Source: Pelagibacterium flavum (GTDB lineage Bacteria > Pseudomonadota > Alphaproteobacteria > Rhizobiales > Devosiaceae). From it: DNA of 64,000 nt. This document shows positions 59,571-64,000 of this stretch, piece after piece. The notes beneath the pieces were generated by a model that worked only from the letters and a program-made list of their open reading frames with translations, was not told where the DNA came from and made no database searches. The stretch spans positions 1,543,001 through 1,607,000 of the forward strand of contig NZ_CP107716.1 in the NCBI RefSeq assembly GCF_025854335.1, in the 5' to 3' direction. Numbering within the stretch: the first letter of the stretch is position 1; every line of letters starts with the position of its first letter. The translations under genes and the position numbers were made by a program.

Positions 59571-60467
59571 ATGGCAAGGGATGGGGGAAAGCGTGCGGTT
59601 TTGATAGCCGGTCCGACTGCCAGCGGCAAGACGGCGCTGGCTATTGCGCGGGCGCGCACGCGCGGCGCGCGGATCGTCAATGCGGACTCCATGCAGGTCT
59701 ATGGTGTGCTCGACCGTCTGACGGCCCGGCCCAACGCAGAAGAGTTGATGCAGGCGCGCCACGAGATGTTCGGACATGTCGATCCATCGGTGCGCTATTC
59801 GACCGGGGCGTGGCTGGCCGATGCTCACAAACAGATTCAAGAGGCTGACAAAGAGAATCAGGAGTTGATTTTCGTTGGCGGGACAGGGCTTTACTTCGAT
59901 GCGCTCGTAAACGGATTCGCGCAGGTTCCGGCCATCGATCCTGAATTTGTGCGGCAGGCTGAGAAACTGATTCAAGACCGCGATGAGGCGGGGCGGATGG
60001 CGGTTCTGGTCGAGAGAGATCCGGAAACGGCCCGACGACTCAAGGTCGCCGATCCACAGCGGGTCGTGCGGGCGCTTTCGGTGCTGATGGCGACGGGCAA
60101 ACCGCTGAGTGCGTTTCAGGATGCAAACGGGCCGGGACTGCTCGATGGATACGCGCTTGAGCGGATCGTTTTGATGCCCGAGCGAGCCTTGCTGCGGCGG
60201 CGGATTGGCGAGCGATTCGAGGCGATGATGCAGGCAGGAGCGATCGAGGAGGTCGAGGCGCTGCTGGCGCTGGATCTCGACCCGTCGCTGCCGGCCATGA
60301 AGGCGATCGGCGTGGGGGAAATCGCAGCCATGCTGCGGGGCGAAATGGACCGCGAGGACGCTGTTGAACGTGCGGTGACTGCCACGCGGCAATATGCCAA
60401 GCGGCAGTCGACATGGTTCCGCAACCGGTTCGGGGACTGGACGTTTACCGATCCATTCGCCGGCTAG
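59571..60467 (+). CDS. miaA: MiaA, tRNA dimethylallyltransferase
   Basis: Prenylates adenosine 37 in tRNAs that read codons starting with U. From the ATG at 59571 it has 298 residues: P-loop GPTASGKT (14-21), NADSMQVYG with the catalytic Asp, FVGGTGLYFDAL, and YAKRQSTWFRNRF at the C-terminus, all family signatures. The frame is open much further upstream, but that part is the antisense of serB. The stop overlaps that of the antiporter gene. Confidence 0.96.
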   Translation: MARDGGKRAVLIAGPTASGKTALAIARARTRGARIVNADSMQVYGVLDRLTARPNAEELMQARHEMFGHVDPSVRYSTGAWLADAHKQIQEADKENQELIFVGGTGLYFDALVNGFAQVPAIDPEFVRQAEKLIQDRDEAGRMAVLVERDPETARRLKVADPQRVVRALSVLMATGKPLSAFQDANGPGLLDGYALERIVLMPERALLRRRIGERFEAMMQAGAIEEVEALLALDLDPSLPAMKAIGVGEIAAMLRGEMDREDAVERAVTATRQYAKRQSTWFRNRFGDWTFTDPFAG

Positions 60468-61414
60468 CTGATGGCCCCCAACGTCAGCCAACCGATATAG
60501 CCCGCATAGAGGGCAAGGAGCACACCACCTTCCCAGCGGACGATTTCGCGTTGGGTGTAGGAGAAGGCGAGGAGCAGGGCTGTGGCGCCGAGCATCACCC
60601 AGATATCGAGCCGGATGATTTCGTCTGGAACGGGGATGGGCTGGATCAGGGCGGTGATGCCCAGGATCGAAAAGATGTTGAAGATATTTGACCCGATGAT
60701 GTTGCCCAGTGCCAGATCGGTGTGGCGGCGAAGCGCTGCTATGATCGATGTGACCAGTTCGGGCAGCGAGGTGCCTATGGCGACGACCGTCAGGCCGATG
60801 ATCGTTTCGGAAACGCCAAGGGTCGTGGCGATTTCGACCGCGCTGGACACCAGCAGACGGGCGCCGAGCACTGTGAGGGCGAGGCCGCCGATGACGAACA
60901 GGAGCGAGACAAGGACTGGTTGTTTGCCGCCCGTCGCTTCGATTTCCGCTGCGAAGCCGGCCGATGCCTGCGATTTGCGGTCGGCAAAATAGGAATAAAA
61001 CAGATAGGCGATCAGCAGGGCTACCAGAACCAGTCCAGCGATGCGCCCCAGCGCACCGATCAGCACAATGGCCAGGGCGGCCAGCGAAGCGACCACGAGG
61101 ACCGAACCATCACGGTGCAGCACCGCCTTGTCCACGGCAATGGGGTAGATGAGCGCGGTGATGCCCAGGATCAGCAGGATATTGGCTATGTTGGAGCCCA
61201 CGACATTGCCCACGGCAATGCCGGGCGCCCCATCGAGGGCGGCCTGGACCGAGGTCACCAGTTCAGGCAACGAGGTGCCGAAGCCGACCAGCGTCAGCCC
61301 GATCAACAGCGGCGACATGCCCAGCTTTTCGGCGATGGCCACCGAGCCGCGCACGAAACCTTCGCCCCCTGCCACGAGCAGAATGAGGCCGACGACGAGC
61401 AGAAGATAGACCAT
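60464..61414 (-). CDS. Calcium/sodium antiporter (CaCA family, YrbG-like)
   Basis: Inner-membrane cation exchanger of 316 residues and about ten helices in two inverted halves. Each half holds the alpha repeat: GFGTSLPELVTSVQAAL with AVGNVVGSNIANI, and AIGTSLPELVTSIIAAL with ALGNIIGSNIFNI, containing the ion-binding Glu and Asn residues. It converges with miaA, the two stop codons sharing CTAG. Confidence 0.95.
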   Translation of the reverse strand: MVYLLLVVGLILLVAGGEGFVRGSVAIAEKLGMSPLLIGLTLVGFGTSLPELVTSVQAALDGAPGIAVGNVVGSNIANILLILGITALIYPIAVDKAVLHRDGSVLVVASLAALAIVLIGALGRIAGLVLVALLIAYLFYSYFADRKSQASAGFAAEIEATGGKQPVLVSLLFVIGGLALTVLGARLLVSSAVEIATTLGVSETIIGLTVVAIGTSLPELVTSIIAALRRHTDLALGNIIGSNIFNIFSILGITALIQPIPVPDEIIRLDIWVMLGATALLLAFSYTQREIVRWEGGVLLALYAGYIGWLTLGAIS

Positions 61415-61433
61415 GTTTGTGGCTCCGGGTGGA

Positions 61434-61910
61434 TCAGGTGACGGTTATGCGTGCAGCGCCCGTCACGCGGGCGAGATCGTGGGGGGTAATTTCAAACACC
61501 GAACGTGCGTTCCCGGCGGCGGCCCATACAGTCTGAAATGCGAACAAATCTTCGTCCATATAGATGGGAATGGACTTGAGGTGGCCCAAAGGCGAAACGC
61601 CGCCGATGGCAAAGCCGGTGGTTTCGCGCACGAGATCGGCGTCTGCGCGGCCAAGCTTCTGGCCGATCTGGCGACCGGTGCGTTTCTCGTGGACGCGGTT
61701 GGCGCCAGAAACCAGGACCATGATGGGTTCGCCAGTTTCCTCGCCGACAAAGATCAACGATTTGACGATACGGCCGACCTCGACGCCGAGGGCTTCGGCG
61801 GCCATGATTGCGGTGGTCGCCAGTTGATCGAGCACGACGACAGTGCCGTCCAGATTGTGGCGGGCAAGGTCGGCGGCGACGCGGAGTTCGGATTGGCGCA
61901 GTTCGATCAT
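61434..61910 (-). CDS. YbaK/EbsC family aminoacyl-tRNA deacylase
   Basis: 158 residues with the prolyl-tRNA editing fold: TAIMAAEALGVEVGRIVKSLIFV (with the conserved Lys), VLVSGANRVHEKR, GFAIGGVSPLGH (the GxxPxG-type loop), and the C-terminal FQTVWAAAGN. Such proteins remove misacylated Ala or Cys from tRNA-Pro in trans. The exact specificity is not clear. Confidence 0.92.
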   Translation of the reverse strand: MIELRQSELRVAADLARHNLDGTVVVLDQLATTAIMAAEALGVEVGRIVKSLIFVGEETGEPIMVLVSGANRVHEKRTGRQIGQKLGRADADLVRETTGFAIGGVSPLGHLKSIPIYMDEDLFAFQTVWAAAGNARSVFEITPHDLARVTGAARITVT

Positions 61911-62026
61911 GGGGGAAAGGAGCCCGATCGATTATCGATCGTCAAGGGAGAACGTGCTGACACGAATTGTCACTAGGGCGGAATAGGTACTGGGCACCGA
62001 CACCACGATCGGACGAGGAGACCGAA

Positions 62027-62596
62027 ATGCTTGCGATCACCATTGTGCTCACCGAAGGCTATTCCGATTGGGAGATCGGCGTGCTCGCTGGTATAGGGCG
62101 AGCGTTTTATGTCGCCGATGTTCGATTTGTCTCGGCTGAGGGCGGCCCGGTAACGGCGATCTCGGGCCTGAAGACGCAGGCGCTGGAGCGGTTTTCGGCA
62201 CCGGATTCCGGGGTAGTCGTCGTTTGCGGTGGGCCGACCTTTGAGAGTGATACGCCTCCCGAGATTGAAGGGCGCCTAAAGCAGGCTCATGAGAATGGGT
62301 GTGTGATCGCCGGGATTTGTGGGGGAACGTTGGCGCTGGCGCGAGCGGGGTTGCTCGATGAGGCCGCGCATACGTCCAACGGACTGGACTATCTGCAGGC
62401 GGTGAAAACCTATCGGGGTGCGGCGCATTATCGCGATCAGCCGCAAGCGGTTGGGGATGGGCGGGTCATCACCGCGCCTGCGCCCGCACCGGCGAGTTTT
62501 GCCGTAGAGGTGCTGACGGCTGCGGGGATCGAGGCAGAGGCAGCAGGTGTCATCATGGGCATGCTGTCACGGGAACACGCGCGCTTGGGGAGTTGA
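62027..62596 (+). CDS. DJ-1/PfpI family protein
   Basis: 189 residues of the glutamine amidotransferase-like DJ-1/PfpI group. The nucleophile elbow AGICGGTLALA carries the reactive Cys; an acidic residue in TEGYSDWE and His in AAHTSNGLDY complete the usual set. A GAGGAG site lies seven bases before the ATG at 62027. It may be a glyoxalase, deglycase or chaperone; the family does not allow more. Confidence 0.9.
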   Translation: MLAITIVLTEGYSDWEIGVLAGIGRAFYVADVRFVSAEGGPVTAISGLKTQALERFSAPDSGVVVVCGGPTFESDTPPEIEGRLKQAHENGCVIAGICGGTLALARAGLLDEAAHTSNGLDYLQAVKTYRGAAHYRDQPQAVGDGRVITAPAPAPASFAVEVLTAAGIEAEAAGVIMGMLSREHARLGS

Positions 62597-62650
62597 CGCG
62601 GCGCGCGTGGCTTGCAGTAGTGCGCGTGACTTTGATTTGGGGAGGCGCCC

Positions 62651-63250
62651 ATGGCCACAAAAGCGTTGATCGTCATCGATGTGCAGAACGACTTCTGCCC
62701 CGGAGGGGCGCTGGCGGTGGATGAGGGCGACCGGGTGGTGCCGGTCATCAACCAGCTTATGGGGCAGTTCGAGCACGTCGTTCTGACCCAGGATTGGCAC
62801 ACGGCCAACCATTCGAGCTTTGCCTCCCAGCATCCCGGCAAGGCGCCGTTCGACGATATTGAAATGGATTATGGCAGCCAGCGGCTTTGGCCGGATCATT
62901 GCATCCAGGGCAGCCACGGGGCCGATTTCCATCCCGAGTTGAACCTGATGCCGGCTGAGCTCATCATCCGCAAGGGATTCCGGACACCGATCGATTCCTA
63001 TTCGGCTTTCTTCGAGAACGATCACACGACCCCGACCGGACTGACAGGGTATCTGCGCGAGCGGGGACTGAGTGAACTGACATTTGTGGGGCTGGCCACC
63101 GATTTCTGCGTCGCCTATTCGGCGCTCGATGCGGTGGGGCAGGGCTTTTCGGCGCGGGTGTTGCTGGAGGCGTGCCGGGGGATCGATCTGATGGGCTCCA
63201 TGGAGACGATGATCGGGAAGATTAAGGCAGCAGGGGTGGACGTGATTTGA
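62651..63250 (+). CDS. pncA: PncA, nicotinamidase
   Basis: Hydrolyses nicotinamide to nicotinate in NAD salvage. The 199 residues have the catalytic triad Asp10 (VIDVQNDF), Lys108 (IIRKGF) and Cys153 (TDFCVAYSA), and metal ligands Asp48, His50 (QDWHTANH) and His83 (WPDHCIQG). The stop overlaps the TTG start of pncB, so both enzymes that turn nicotinamide into nicotinate mononucleotide are coupled. Confidence 0.97.
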   Translation: MATKALIVIDVQNDFCPGGALAVDEGDRVVPVINQLMGQFEHVVLTQDWHTANHSSFASQHPGKAPFDDIEMDYGSQRLWPDHCIQGSHGADFHPELNLMPAELIIRKGFRTPIDSYSAFFENDHTTPTGLTGYLRERGLSELTFVGLATDFCVAYSALDAVGQGFSARVLLEACRGIDLMGSMETMIGKIKAAGVDVI

Positions 63251-64000
63251 GTTCGTCGTCCAAGACCGACATTGCGCGGCGCGTTTTCAACCATACGTTC
63301 AAGCTCGACCCGATCATCCGTTCGCTGCTCGACACCGATTTCTACAAGTTCTTGATGTTGCAGATGATCTGGGGGCTGTATCGGGATGTCGATGCGACGT
63401 TCTCGCTGACCAATCGCACCACCAGCGTGCGGCTGGCGGACGAGGTCGATATCGACGAGCTGCGCGAGCAGCTCGACCATGCACGCACGCTGCGGTTCAC
63501 CAAAAAGGAAATGATCTGGCTGGCGGGTAACAGTTTTTACGGCACCAAGCAGATTTTTTCGCCGCAGTTTCTAGCCTGGCTGCAAAATTTCCAGCTTCCC
63601 GAATATGAACTTTCCCAACGCGACGGGCAGTTCGAGTTGCATTTTCCCGGCAGATGGGTCGAAACGGCCATGTGGGAAATTCCTGCGCTGGCCATCATCA
63701 ATGAGCTGCGCTCGCGCCGGGCGATGCGGGGCATGGGGCGGTTTGCGCTGGACGTGCTCTATGCACGGGCCAAGGCCAAGACCTGGGAGAAGGTCGAACG
63801 GCTGAAAAAGCTGCCTGATCTGAAAATTTCCGACTTCGGGACGCGGCGGCGGCATTCGTTCCTGTGGCAGCGCTGGTGCGTGGAGGCGCTCAAGGAGGGG
63901 TTGGGGAACGCGCTGATGGGCACGTCGAACGTGCTTCTGGCCATGGACACCGATCTCGAGGCGCTGGGGACCAACGCCCACGAATTGCCCATGGTGGCTG
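63247..64000 (+). CDS. pncB: PncB, nicotinate phosphoribosyltransferase, 3' end missing
   Basis: Makes nicotinate mononucleotide from nicotinate and PRPP. The frame starts at a TTG that overlaps the pncA stop (TTGA) and stays open for 251 codons to the window edge. Family stretches: [62 protein letters not shown] (with the catalytic His region), and [22 protein letters not shown] at the edge. Identification is certain although the C-terminal part is cut off. Confidence 0.95.
   Translation, partial: MSSSSKTDIARRVFNHTFKLDPIIRSLLDTDFYKFLMLQMIWGLYRDVDATFSLTNRTTSVRLADEVDIDELREQLDHARTLRFTKKEMIWLAGNSFYGTKQIFSPQFLAWLQNFQLPEYELSQRDGQFELHFPGRWVETAMWEIPALAIINELRSRRAMRGMGRFALDVLYARAKAKTWEKVERLKKLPDLKISDFGTRRRHSFLWQRWCVEALKEGLGNALMGTSNVLLAMDTDLEALGTNAHELPMVA

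Noticed and set aside
62027..63250. DJ-1/PfpI gene as part of the NAD salvage operon
   Set aside because: A gap of 54 bases separates it from pncA and no functional tie is known; only pncA and pncB overlap.

Overview
The window is about 64 kb of GC-rich (roughly 63 percent by eye) alphaproteobacterial chromosome. The gene orders (murE-murF-mraY-ftsW-murG-murC-murB-ddlB-ftsQ-ftsA-ftsZ-lpxC-bamD-recN-ligA; thyA ... folA-hflK-hflC-DUF2065), the circularly permuted two-piece tmRNA, an alpha-type SspB and the long-linker FtsZ all point to the Hyphomicrobiales. A Devosia/Pelagibacterium-like member is my best guess, as inference only. Nearly everything is housekeeping DNA. I found no phage, CRISPR array or obvious defence island, and only one insertion sequence.

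Region 1 (1-18831) is the division and cell wall cluster plus outer membrane and repair genes. It has two irregularities. murD is missing from its usual place between mraY and ftsW, where a 422-base stretch with palindromic repeats lies instead. ftsA and ftsZ are separated by a periplasmic Cu/Zn superoxide dismutase gene and an antisense VOC-family gene, so ftsZ has its own leader, carrying two copies of GGTTAACGAA.

Region 2 (18843-32730) is a mixed block: ligA, a secreted protein of unknown function, GFA and M24 peptidase genes, prmA, an AraC/GyrI-type regulator, a complete IS630-type element with two overlapping transposase frames, a HAD hydrolase, a PAS-GGDEF diguanylate cyclase, a MarR regulator divergent from an unknown gene, and an SDR oxidoreductase. 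Region 3 (32842-45555) holds uvrD, a secreted phytase-like esterase, a GST gene divergent from a MarR regulator with twin operators, an alpha/beta hydrolase, a ClC protein with a channel-like residue pattern, and a large AsmA-family protein.

Region 4 (45544-57673) contains an RHH protein, sspB, ssrA (tmRNA, minus strand), thyA, DUF4424, a MazG-like pyrophosphohydrolase, a Gre factor, a TetR-HlyD-ABC export operon, a GNAT gene, an unusually AT-rich dihydrofolate reductase gene, hflK, hflC and a DUF2065 gene. Region 5 (57674-64000) holds a second GFA gene, GNAT, serB, miaA, a CaCA antiporter, a YbaK-type protein, a DJ-1/PfpI protein, and pncA overlapping the 5' part of pncB, which runs off the end.

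I see no clearly new multi-gene system. The observations most worth checking are the displaced murD, the adjacency of tmRNA and its ClpXP adaptor SspB, the compositionally foreign folA sitting in the conserved folA position, the operators upstream of the MarR and TetR genes, and the valine at the proton-glutamate site of the ClC protein.
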